Part shown: positions 43,029-51,060 of the stretch, piece after piece
Numbering within the stretch: the stretch's first letter is position 1
How the letters are laid out: every line of letters starts with the position of its first letter
NCBI RefSeq assembly: GCF_018131005.1
Contig: NZ_JAFCJK010000013.1
Coordinates: 1-64,000, forward strand
DNA length: 64,000 bases
Direction of reading: 5' to 3'
Origin: Bradyrhizobium lablabi
GTDB lineage: Bacteria > Pseudomonadota > Alphaproteobacteria > Rhizobiales > Xanthobacteraceae
Program-made: the position numbers and the translations under genes
Notes under the pieces: generated by a model
The model's input: the letters and a program-made list of their open reading frames with translations, nothing else
Told to the model about the DNA's origin: nothing
Database searches by the model: none

Positions 43029-45257
43029 ATGAACCGTTGCTTGCGTCCACTGACGTATGTCGCCGCTTTGGCTGCGCTCGCCCTCTTCTCGATGGATGCG
43101 ACCGCAAAGCCGAGTCACCAGCATCAAGCCAAGAAGAGCCACGGCGCCGGCAAGAAAGCGCACGATGCCAAGAAGGAGACGCGCCATCAGCGCGACGCCA
43201 AGGCGACCGGCAAGCACCGGAACGCCAAGCGCGGCGCCGAGGAGCGGAAATCAGCGAAATCCACGAAGCCGTCCGTGCCGGAACAGGCGAACGCGCCACA
43301 ACTCACGGGCGATCTCGCCACGGTCAAGGACGCGATCCTCGCTGCGCGCAGGGGCAAGATCGGCGAGGCCACCGAAATCCAGGCCAGGATCGCGGACACC
43401 GCCGGACAGAAGCTCGTCGAGTGGTACATCCTGCGCCACTCCGAGTCGGACGCGAACTTCAGCCGCTACGCGGCCTTCATTGCCGCCAACCCGGACTGGC
43501 CGAGTCTGACGCTGTTGCGGCGGCGGGCGGAGGCGCGGCTGTGGCAGGAGCGTAGCGGCGCCGCCAAGGTGCACGCCTTCACCGCCGACCGGCCGATCAG
43601 CGCCAAGGGCAAGTTCGCGCTGGCGCGCGTGCTGCTCGCCGAGGACGACCGCGACGGCGCTGCGCGGCTTGTGCGCGAGGCTTGGCGTTCGGAGGAATTG
43701 TCCGATCGCATCGAAGCCGACGCCTACGACGCGTTCCGCGATCTGCTCACACGCGACGACCATCGCGCGCGGATGGACAGACGCATCGGAGCGAAGGATC
43801 TCGCCGGCGCCCGCCGCGCGGCGCAACGGCTTGGCAGCGACGAGCTTGCGATTGTGAAGGCCTGCGCGGCGGTTCGCGGGCAGTCGAAGGCGCAGGATGC
43901 GCTCGATAATGTCCCGACAGAAGCACGCGGCGATCTCGGCTACACCCTCTGCCGTATCCAGTTTCTGCTCGCGCAGAACAAGATCGACGACGCGGCCCGC
44001 GTGACGATCGCGGCGGCACCCGAGACCATGGCGCAGCAGGACACCGACCAATGGTGGCGCGAACGGCGCACGCTGGCGCGGAAGCTGCTCGATCAGGACA
44101 AGTTCCAGACCGCCTATGACGTGATCCGCCCCGCCGCGCCGCCGGACAACCCATACTACCGCTCCGATCTGCACTTCATGAGCGGCTGGATCGCGCTGCG
44201 CTATCTCGACGACGCCAGGACCGCGGCGACGCATTTCGCGCGGATCGACGAAGGCCAGATCAATCCAACCGTGCTGTCGCGCGCAGCCTATTGGCGCGGA
44301 CGGGCCGTCGAGGCACTCGGCAACACCGCGGCGGTGCGGGCCGACTACGAGGCCGCCGCGCGTTATCCGACCGCCTATTATGGCCAGCTCGCGCGCGCCA
44401 AGCTCGGCATCGACAAGATCGAGCTCCGCGCCCCGACCACGCTTTCGCCGATCACCCTCGCCTCGGCCGATGCCACGCCGTCAGCAGTGGACGAGCGCGT
44501 GCGCGCCGCGGAGATCCTGTATGACATCGGCGAGCGCGATGTCGTGCTTTATTTCGCCACCGATCTCGCCGAACAGACGTCGGACGTTGCCGTGCTCGAA
44601 GCGCTCGGCGAGCTGACCTTCCGCCGCAACGACGCGCGCACCATGCTGCAGATCGGCAAGACCGCGCTCTCGCGCGGGCTGGCGCTCGACCATTACGCAT
44701 TCCCGACCATCGGCATTCCCCGGCACACCCCGATCGCGCCCGATATCGGGCGCAGCATGACCTATTCGGTGGCGCGGACCGAAAGCGCGTTCGACCAGCG
44801 CGACAAGTCGCCCGCCAACGCGGTCGGCTTGATGCAGGTGACACCGGAAGCCGGACGCGACACTGCAAAGAGGTTCAAGGTCAGCTACGACTGGGACCGC
44901 ATGGTGAGCGACCCGATTTACAATACACAGATGGGCGCCGCCGAACTGAGCGCGTTGCTCGCGGAATATCGCGGCAACCTGATCATGACGTTTGCCGGCT
45001 ACAACGCCGGGCGCGGCCGCGTGCGTGACTGGGTCAAGGCTTACGGCGATCCGCGCGATCCCAAGGTCGATCCCGTCGATTGGGTGGAGCGGATCCCGCT
45101 GTCCGAGACGCGCAACTACGTCCAGCGCGTGATGGAGAATTTACAAGTCTACCGCGCGCGGTTCGACGACGAAGGCGCGTCGGTCGCGGCGAAGGCCGGC
45201 GAGCAGAGGGTGACAAAGGAGACCAACGCGTCGCCGGCAACGGCCGGGGCGCAGTGA
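43029..45257 (+). CDS. slt: soluble lytic murein transglycosylase, Slt70 type
   Basis: Periplasmic peptidoglycan-cleaving enzyme. The 742 residues begin with a signal peptide (YVAALAALALFSMDATA), then a Lys/His/Ala-rich spacer (about 28-85). A long alpha-superhelical U/L region of TPR-like repeats follows, then the C-terminal SLT domain: ARTESAFDQRDKSPANAVGLMQ with catalytic Glu, and FAGYNAGRGRVRDW. GGGGGA lies 7 nt before the ATG. It ends 7 nt from the convergent Bug-type gene. Confidence 0.92.
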   Translation: MNRCLRPLTYVAALAALALFSMDATAKPSHQHQAKKSHGAGKKAHDAKKETRHQRDAKATGKHRNAKRGAEERKSAKSTKPSVPEQANAPQLTGDLATVKDAILAARRGKIGEATEIQARIADTAGQKLVEWYILRHSESDANFSRYAAFIAANPDWPSLTLLRRRAEARLWQERSGAAKVHAFTADRPISAKGKFALARVLLAEDDRDGAARLVREAWRSEELSDRIEADAYDAFRDLLTRDDHRARMDRRIGAKDLAGARRAAQRLGSDELAIVKACAAVRGQSKAQDALDNVPTEARGDLGYTLCRIQFLLAQNKIDDAARVTIAAAPETMAQQDTDQWWRERRTLARKLLDQDKFQTAYDVIRPAAPPDNPYYRSDLHFMSGWIALRYLDDARTAATHFARIDEGQINPTVLSRAAYWRGRAVEALGNTAAVRADYEAAARYPTAYYGQLARAKLGIDKIELRAPTTLSPITLASADATPSAVDERVRAAEILYDIGERDVVLYFATDLAEQTSDVAVLEALGELTFRRNDARTMLQIGKTALSRGLALDHYAFPTIGIPRHTPIAPDIGRSMTYSVARTESAFDQRDKSPANAVGLMQVTPEAGRDTAKRFKVSYDWDRMVSDPIYNTQMGAAELSALLAEYRGNLIMTFAGYNAGRGRVRDWVKAYGDPRDPKVDPVDWVERIPLSETRNYVQRVMENLQVYRARFDDEGASVAAKAGEQRVTKETNASPATAGAQ

Positions 45258-45264
45258 GTTAGCC

Positions 45265-46236
45265 TCAATCCACCTTCACATTCGCCGCCTTGATCAGCGG
45301 CCACCATTTTGCGATCTCGGCCTTCTGCCAGGCGCCGAGCGCCTGCGGCGTGAGCTGGTCCTGCGGCGGCATCTCCAGGCCGAGATTTTCGAACTGCTTC
45401 CTCACATCGGGATCGTTCAGCGCCTCGACGGCGGCGGCGTTGAGCTTCGCCACGATCTCCTTCGGCGTGCCCTTCGGCACCCAGAGGCCTGACCATAGCG
45501 TCATGTGGAATCCAGGCAGGCCGGCTTCGTCAACGGTCGGGATGTCGGGGGCGTTCTGCACCCGCTTGGAATCGGTAACGGCGTAAGCGCGGATGGTGCC
45601 GGCGCGAACCTGGTTGATGGAGTTCGACGTCTGGTCCACGATGATGTCGATTTGCCCGGCGACGAGGTCGTTCAGCGCCGGTCCGGTGCCGCGATACGGC
45701 ACATATTGCAGCTTGATGCCGGAGACGCTCTCGAAATAGAGGCCGGCGATGTGGCTGCCGCTGCCGGCTCCCGCAGTGCCTGCGGTCGGCGGCGAAGGCC
45801 GCGACTTCAGCCACTCCAGCAGCTCCTTGAGCGACTTTGCCGGCACGGCGTTCTTGCTGACGATGATCATCGGGTTGCTCGGCAGCAGCAGCACCGGCGT
45901 GAGATCATCGACCAGATCGTAGCCAAGCTTGTAAATCGCGCCGTTCGCGACATGGGTGCCGAGATGGCCGAAGCTGAGCGTGTAGCCGTCAGGCGCCGAG
46001 CGCACCGCGCGGCCGACGCCGATCGAGCCGCCCGCTCCCGTCACGTTCTCGATCAGCAGAACTTCCCCGAGCGACCGCTTCATGCGCTCGGCAAGGATGC
46101 GCGCCATCGCATCCGATGGGCCGCCGGCGGAGAACGGAACGATAATGGTGATGGGACGCGAAGGATAGGTCTCTGCACGAGCTGCCACACCGGTCAGCAC
46201 GAGCATCGCCAGGACAACAACAGCCAATTTCCGCAT
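45265..46236 (-). CDS. Bug-type (TTT family) periplasmic binding protein
   Basis: A 323-residue solute receptor of the tripartite tricarboxylate transporter family. Signal peptide KLAVVVLAMLVLTGVAARA; mature start AETYPSRPITIIVPFSAGGPSD is the family hallmark, with ENVTGAGGSIGVGRAVRSAPDGYTL and YVPYRGTGPALNDLVAGQID also present. The start at 46236 has CAGGAG 8 nt upstream. No TctA/TctB membrane genes are adjacent, so it is an orphan receptor; the ligand (often a carboxylate) is unknown. Confidence 0.9.
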   Translation of the reverse strand: MRKLAVVVLAMLVLTGVAARAETYPSRPITIIVPFSAGGPSDAMARILAERMKRSLGEVLLIENVTGAGGSIGVGRAVRSAPDGYTLSFGHLGTHVANGAIYKLGYDLVDDLTPVLLLPSNPMIIVSKNAVPAKSLKELLEWLKSRPSPPTAGTAGAGSGSHIAGLYFESVSGIKLQYVPYRGTGPALNDLVAGQIDIIVDQTSNSINQVRAGTIRAYAVTDSKRVQNAPDIPTVDEAGLPGFHMTLWSGLWVPKGTPKEIVAKLNAAAVEALNDPDVRKQFENLGLEMPPQDQLTPQALGAWQKAEIAKWWPLIKAANVKVD

Positions 46237-46270
46237 CACACTCTCCTGACCCCTCTCACCATCGTCATTG

Positions 46271-46284
46271 CGCGGGCGCCCGCG
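46271..46284 (-). terminator. palindromic terminator after threonine synthase gene
   Basis: CGCGGGC and GCCCGCG form a perfect 14-nt palindrome 9 nt beyond the threonine synthase stop, reading leftward. No T-run follows, so termination efficiency is uncertain. Confidence 0.4.
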
Positions 46285-46292
46285 AACGACCG

Positions 46293-47558
46293 CTAAAACT
46301 GTCCGAAGTCGATCGGCTTGTGGCGATCGAGCGTCCGGGTAACCGGCGGCAACGGATATTTGAGGCCGGTAGCGCAATTGAACAGCATCACGCGATCAGT
46401 TTTCGTGACGCGGCCGTCGGCGAGACTCTGCTTGTAGGCGGCATAGGTCGCAGCGCCCTCCGGGCACAGCAGCAGGCCCTCCTCGCGGGCAACCTCGTTG
46501 AGCGCGGCCGAAATCTTGTCATCGTCCACCGCGATGGCAAATCCCTTGCTCTCGCGCACAGCGCGAAGAATCAGGAAATCGCCGATCGCCTGCGGCACAC
46601 GGATGCCGGAAGCGATGGTGTGGGCGTCCTCCCAACGCGTCGCATGTTCCGTGCCGGCCTCATAGGCGCGCACCATCGGCGCGCAGCCTGACGCCTGCAC
46701 CGCGACCATTCGCGGGCGCTTGCTTCCGATGAAGCCGATCTTCTCGAGCTCGTCAAAAGCCTTCCACATGCCGATCAGTCCGGTGCCGCCGCCGGTCGGA
46801 TAGAAGATCACGTCGGGCACGTCCCAGCCGAGCTGTTCGGCGAGTTCCAGTCCCATCGTCTTCTTGCCCTCGATCCGGTAGGGCTCCTTCAGGGTGGACG
46901 TATCGAACCAGCCGACCTTGGCCTTGCCCTCGCCGACGATCTTGCCGCAATCATCGATCAGGCCGTTGACGCGGTAGACCGTCGCGCCCTGGAGCTCGAT
47001 CTCGCTGACGTTGACTTCCGGCGTATCGGCCGGGCAGAAGATCGTGGTCTTGATGCCGCAGGCGGTAGCGTAGGCCGCGAGCGCGGCGCCGGCATTGCCG
47101 TTGGTGGGCATCGCCATGTGCTTGATGCCGAGCGCCTTGCCCATCGACACCGCCATCACGAGGCCGCGCGCCTTGAACGAACCGGTCGGCAACCGCCCCT
47201 CGTCCTTCACGATGATCTCACCGCCGCCGAGCCTGGCGCCAAGCTTCGGCAGCCGGATCAGCGGTGTCGTCACCTCGCCGAGGCTCACGATATCCTTGCA
47301 TTTGCGCACCGGCAGGAGTTCGCGATACCGCCACATGTCGGCGGGCCGCCCGGCCAGCGAATCCTTGGTCAGCGCCTTCTTCACGCCGGCGAGGTCGTAG
47401 CGCACCAGCAGCGGCTTGCCGGCCTTGGAGAGGTTGTGGACCTGGTCGGCCGGATAACGGTCGCCCTCCATCGCGCATTCCAGATGGGTGACGAAAGTCG
47501 GCCGTTCGATGGTGAGGTTGTCGCTGTCTTTCACGGTGTACTCTTTCTTGCTTTTCAT
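46293..47558 (-). CDS. thrC: threonine synthase (PLP-dependent)
   Basis: Probable conversion of O-phosphohomoserine to threonine. The 421 residues have the fold-type II PLP lysine in LPTGSFKARGLVMAVS, the phosphate-binding MPTNGNAGAALAAYA, FYPTGGGTGLIGMWKAF, and GLLLCPEGAATYAAY. The N-terminal LECAMEGDRYPADQVHNLSKAGKPLL resembles the cysteine-containing lead of one threonine synthase class. A threonine dehydratase-like role cannot be excluded. MKSKKEY at 47558 is preferred; 47582 is an alternative. A second thrC may exist elsewhere. Confidence 0.82.
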   Translation of the reverse strand: MKSKKEYTVKDSDNLTIERPTFVTHLECAMEGDRYPADQVHNLSKAGKPLLVRYDLAGVKKALTKDSLAGRPADMWRYRELLPVRKCKDIVSLGEVTTPLIRLPKLGARLGGGEIIVKDEGRLPTGSFKARGLVMAVSMGKALGIKHMAMPTNGNAGAALAAYATACGIKTTIFCPADTPEVNVSEIELQGATVYRVNGLIDDCGKIVGEGKAKVGWFDTSTLKEPYRIEGKKTMGLELAEQLGWDVPDVIFYPTGGGTGLIGMWKAFDELEKIGFIGSKRPRMVAVQASGCAPMVRAYEAGTEHATRWEDAHTIASGIRVPQAIGDFLILRAVRESKGFAIAVDDDKISAALNEVAREEGLLLCPEGAATYAAYKQSLADGRVTKTDRVMLFNCATGLKYPLPPVTRTLDRHKPIDFGQF

Positions 47559-47576
47559 TTTCACCAGTATGAGACC

Positions 47577-47690
47577 CGTCACCCTGAGGAGGCGGCAAGG
47601 CGGCCGTCTCGAAGGGCGACAGGCCCCGCTGCTCGATCCCGGCCGTGCATCCTTCGAGGCTCCCGCGCCGCGAGCGCCCCAGATGACGGA
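47577..47690. repeat. dispersed intergenic repeat, family C
   Basis: GTCACCCTGAGGAGGCGGC opens a stretch with CTCGAAGG (47608-47615) and its complement CCTTCGAG (47651-47658), ending GCCCCAGATGACGGAAC. It resembles an intergenic element I recall from Bradyrhizobium genomes in which CACCCTGAGG pairs with a distal CCTCAGGGTG; here the distal partner has decayed. It fills the lpd-thrC gap. Confidence 0.5.
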
Positions 47691-47696
47691 ACGGAG

Positions 47697-49118
47697 TCAG
47701 ATATTCAACACACGCCCATAGGCGTCGAGCACGGCTTCCTTCATCATCTCCGATAGGGTCGGATGCGGGAAGATCGTATGCATCAGCTCTTCCTCCGTGG
47801 TCTCCAGGTTCATGGCGACCACGTAACCCTGGATCAGCTCGGTGACCTCCGCGCCAATCATATGCGCGCCGAGAAGCTGCCCCGTCTTCTTGTCGAAGAC
47901 CACCTTCACCAGGCCCTGGTCCTCGCCGAGAGCAATCGCCTTGCCATTGCCGACGAAGGGAAAGCGGCCGACGCGGATCTCCCGGCCATTCTCTTTCGCC
48001 TTCGCCTCGGTAAGCCCGACGGAAGCAACCTGCGGGTTGCAATAGGTGCAGCCCGGAATCAGATTCTTGTCCGTGGCATGCGGATGCAGGCCCTTGATCG
48101 CCTCGATGCAGACCACGCCCTCGTGCTCGGCCTTGTGCGCAAGCATCGGCGGACCGGCGACGTCGCCGATCGCATAGATGCCGGGGACGTTGGTCTTGCC
48201 GTAGCCGTCGATCACGATGCAACCGCGATCGGTCTTCACGCCGAGCTTTTCCAGGCCGAGATTCTCGATATTGCCGACCACGCCGACCGCCGAGATCACC
48301 CGCTCGAACTCGACCGTCTGCGGCTTGTCCTTGCCGTCGTCGATGGTCGCGACCACGCTGTCAGCCTTCTTGTCGAGCTTCATCACCTTGGTCGAAGTGA
48401 GAATCTTGATACCCATCTTCTCGAAGCGCTTGCGGGCGAGGCCGGCGATCTCGGCATCCTCGACGGGGAGGATCTGCGGCAGCACCTCGACGACGGTGAC
48501 ATCGGCGCCCATGGTGTGGAAAAAGGAGGCGAACTCGATACCGATCGCTCCCGAGCCGACCACCAGCAGCGACTTCGGCATCCGCTCCGGCACCATCGCC
48601 TCGAAATAGGTCCACACCAGCTTCTTGTCCGGCTCGAGCCCCGGCAGCACGCGCGGCCGCGCGCCGGTCGCGACGATGATGTGCTTGGCCTGATAGGTGC
48701 CCTCGCCGCTCGCGCCCTTCGGCCCCTCGACCGAGGATTTCTTCACCGTGATCTTGCCGGGCGCGTCGATTGTGGCATCGCCCCAGATCACCGTGACCTT
48801 GTTCTTCTTCATCAGGAAGCCGACGCCGTCGTTGAGGCGTTTCGACACCCCGCGCGAGCGCTGCACCACGGCCTTGGCGTCGTAGCCGACCTTTTCGGCG
48901 GACAGGCCATAGTCCTTGGCGTGCTGCATGTAGTGGTAGATCTCGGCCGAGCGCAACAGCGCCTTGGTCGGGATGCAGCCCCAGTTCAGGCAGATGCCGC
49001 CGAGATAGGCCTTCTCGACGATCGCGGTCTTGAAGCCGAGTTGGGCCGAGCGGATCGCCGTGACATAGCCGCCGGGACCGGAGCCGATGATGATGACGTC
49101 GAAGGATGTATCGGCCAT
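47697..49118 (-). CDS. lpdA: dihydrolipoyl dehydrogenase
   Basis: E3 flavoprotein reoxidising dihydrolipoyl groups of the pyruvate dehydrogenase complex. The 473 residues show the FAD motif IIGSGPGGYVTAIRSAQLG, the redox disulphide in GGICLNWGCIPTKALLR, the NAD motif VVGSGAIGIEFASFFHTMG, and the C-terminal His-Glu motif HPTLSEMMKEAV (HxxxxE). GGGAG lies 5 nt before the ATG. Last enzyme gene of the pdh cluster, with no lipoyl domain at its own N-terminus. Confidence 0.97.
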   Translation of the reverse strand: MADTSFDVIIIGSGPGGYVTAIRSAQLGFKTAIVEKAYLGGICLNWGCIPTKALLRSAEIYHYMQHAKDYGLSAEKVGYDAKAVVQRSRGVSKRLNDGVGFLMKKNKVTVIWGDATIDAPGKITVKKSSVEGPKGASGEGTYQAKHIIVATGARPRVLPGLEPDKKLVWTYFEAMVPERMPKSLLVVGSGAIGIEFASFFHTMGADVTVVEVLPQILPVEDAEIAGLARKRFEKMGIKILTSTKVMKLDKKADSVVATIDDGKDKPQTVEFERVISAVGVVGNIENLGLEKLGVKTDRGCIVIDGYGKTNVPGIYAIGDVAGPPMLAHKAEHEGVVCIEAIKGLHPHATDKNLIPGCTYCNPQVASVGLTEAKAKENGREIRVGRFPFVGNGKAIALGEDQGLVKVVFDKKTGQLLGAHMIGAEVTELIQGYVVAMNLETTEEELMHTIFPHPTLSEMMKEAVLDAYGRVLNI

Positions 49119-49135
49119 GGCGGCTCCCGTTCAAC

Positions 49136-49372
49136 CTAACTCATTGCGCCGCGGGCGCGGCGTCTTGCGATAAACGACCGGACCAGCCATTCGAGCAGCG
49201 CGACCACGGCCATGATGGCCAATGCGGTCAGCACGATCGGCCGGGCGATGTTCCGTGCCAGCTGCTCGCCGGCAAAGAACGCGGAATACAGAAAATCGAG
49301 CCCGACCGGATTGAGCACCAGCGCGGCCGACAGCACCAGCGAGATCCAGGGCCAGCGGGTTCGGACATGCAA
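49136..49372 (-). CDS. small two-helix membrane protein in pdh cluster
   Basis: A 78-residue protein with two predicted membrane helices (WPWISLVLSAALVLNPVGL and IVLTALAIMAVVALLEWLV) and a basic C-terminus (RSFIARRRARGAMS). I do not recognise a family. It sits 22 nt after pdhC and 17 nt before lpd, within the pdh transcript, which argues that it is real. Confidence 0.65.
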   Translation of the reverse strand: MHVRTRWPWISLVLSAALVLNPVGLDFLYSAFFAGEQLARNIARPIVLTALAIMAVVALLEWLVRSFIARRRARGAMS

Positions 49373-49394
49373 CGTTGCCCCCTTCGCCAGCGTC

Positions 49395-50747
49395 TCAGAC
49401 CATCATCATCACGGGGTTCTCGATCAGCCGCTTGAACGCCCCGATCAGTTCGGCGCCGAGCGCGCCGTCGATCGCGCGGTGATCGCAGGACAAGGTCACG
49501 CTCATCATGTGCGCGATCTCGATCTTGCCGCCGCGCACCACAGGGCGCTCCTCGGAGGTGCCGACCGCGAGGATCGTGGCATGAGGCGGATTGATCACGG
49601 CGGTAAAGTGGCTGATGCCGTACATCCCGAGATTGGACACCGCCGTGGTGCCGCCCTGGTACTCTTCCGGCTTGAGCTTGCGGGCGCGGGCGCGGGCGGC
49701 AAAATCCTTCATCTCGTTGGAGATGGCCGACAGCGTCTTGGTCTCCGCCCTGCGAATGATCGGCGTGATGAGACCGCCCGGCATGGCAACTGCGACGCCG
49801 ACGTCGGAATGCTTGTGCTTGAGCATGCCGCCCTCGGTCCAGCTCACATTGCAGTCCGGAATGTTCTGCAGCGCGACCGCCATCGCCTTGATGACGAAAT
49901 CGTTGACCGAGATCTTGTAGAGCGGCTTCTTCTCCTTGTCCTTTGGCGCGGCGGCGTTGATCTCCTCGCGCGCGGCGAGCAGCTTGCCGATGTCGCAGTC
50001 GATGGTGAGGTAGAAATGCGGCACGCTCTGCACCGACGCGGTCAGGCGCTGGGCGATAGTGCGGCGCATGCCGTCATGCGGCACGACCTCGTAGGAGCCT
50101 TCCTCGAACAGCGCCAGGATCTGCTTGTCCGACATCGACGGCGCGATGCTCGGCCCGGCCGCGGGTGCGGCAGCCGGTGCTTTCAGGCCCCCCTTGCCGG
50201 ACTTCGCACTCTCGACGTCGCGGGCGACGACGCGGCCATGCGGACCGGTGCCGGTGATGCGCGCCAGATCGATGCTGGCCTCTTTCGCCAGACGCCGCGC
50301 CAGCGGTGACGAGAAGATCCGGGCGTGGCCATTGGCCCGCGCCGCCGGCGCGGCAGCGGCCAGAGGTGCAGGCGGAGGTGCGGCGGCGGGCTTGGCCGGA
50401 GGCGCAGGTGCGGCGGCCGGCGCCGGTGCAGCCGCCGGCTTCGCTGCCTCGGCGGGCTTTGTCGCGGGCGCAGCGCCTGCGCTGGCTGCCGCCTTCACAT
50501 CCTCGCCATCGCCGGCCATGACGGCGATGACATCGTTGACGGCGACGTCCTGTGTGCCCTCGGGCACCAGGATCTTCGCGATCGTGCCTTCGTCGACCGC
50601 CTCGACCTCCATCGTCGCCTTGTCAGTCTCGATTTCCGCGATGACGTCGCCGGACTTGACCGCGTCGCCTTCCTTCTTGAGCCACCTGGCGAGGTTGCCC
50701 TTTTCCATCGTCGGGGACAGCGCGGGCATGAGAATGTTGATCGGCAT
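49395..50747 (-). CDS. pdhC: pyruvate dehydrogenase E2, dihydrolipoyl acetyltransferase
   Basis: Core of the PDH complex, moving acetyl groups from lipoate to CoA. The 450 residues have one lipoyl domain (lipoyl Lys43 in ETDKATMEVEA), an Ala/Pro-rich linker, the peripheral-subunit-binding domain (SSPLARRLAKEASIDLARITGTGPHGRV), and the catalytic domain with SCDHRAIDGALGAE (His-Asp). The ATG at 50747 lies 2 nt after the DUF5076 stop, and its ribosome binding site (AAGG) is within that gene's last codons. The longer frame upstream is a shadow. Confidence 0.96.
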   Translation of the reverse strand: MPINILMPALSPTMEKGNLARWLKKEGDAVKSGDVIAEIETDKATMEVEAVDEGTIAKILVPEGTQDVAVNDVIAVMAGDGEDVKAAASAGAAPATKPAEAAKPAAAPAPAAAPAPPAKPAAAPPPAPLAAAAPAARANGHARIFSSPLARRLAKEASIDLARITGTGPHGRVVARDVESAKSGKGGLKAPAAAPAAGPSIAPSMSDKQILALFEEGSYEVVPHDGMRRTIAQRLTASVQSVPHFYLTIDCDIGKLLAAREEINAAAPKDKEKKPLYKISVNDFVIKAMAVALQNIPDCNVSWTEGGMLKHKHSDVGVAVAMPGGLITPIIRRAETKTLSAISNEMKDFAARARARKLKPEEYQGGTTAVSNLGMYGISHFTAVINPPHATILAVGTSEERPVVRGGKIEIAHMMSVTLSCDHRAIDGALGAELIGAFKRLIENPVMMMV

Positions 50748-50749
50748 CG

Positions 50750-51055
50750 TCAGTGACCTTTTTGCGACCGCGGCATGGTCTTGCCCATGTCTGTCGGCCG
50801 GGCGATTTCGGCTTCGAACATTTCGACGATGCGCGCAAGCGCCTCGTCCTCGGTGTATTCGCTTTCGCGCGAATAGGCGCGCGCGGCATGGCGAGCGATA
50901 TCGACGAGCATCAGCCCCCACATGTCCGGGTCCTCGAAAGCGCGCTGGAACGCGATCGACAGGCCGCCATCGACGACGAAAGCGCGCAGCACCTCGATCG
51001 CATCGTCGCGACCTATCACGTCGGGCGGCAGCGGCTGCTCCTTGGGACCGGCCAT
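50750..51055 (-). CDS. DUF5076 protein inside pdh operon
   Basis: A 101-residue cytosolic protein (MAGPKEQPLPPDVIGRD and following) with the DUF5076 core AIEVLRAFVVDGGLSIAFQRAF, DMWGLMLVDIARHAARAYS and EDEALARIVEMFEAE. Function unknown. It starts 5 nt after pdhB and ends 2 nt before pdhC, so it is translated together with the E1 and E2 subunits. That placement suggests a role tied to the PDH complex or its regulation, but this is inference. Confidence 0.85.
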   Translation of the reverse strand: MAGPKEQPLPPDVIGRDDAIEVLRAFVVDGGLSIAFQRAFEDPDMWGLMLVDIARHAARAYSRESEYTEDEALARIVEMFEAEIARPTDMGKTMPRSQKGH

Positions 51056-51060
51056 GGGCT

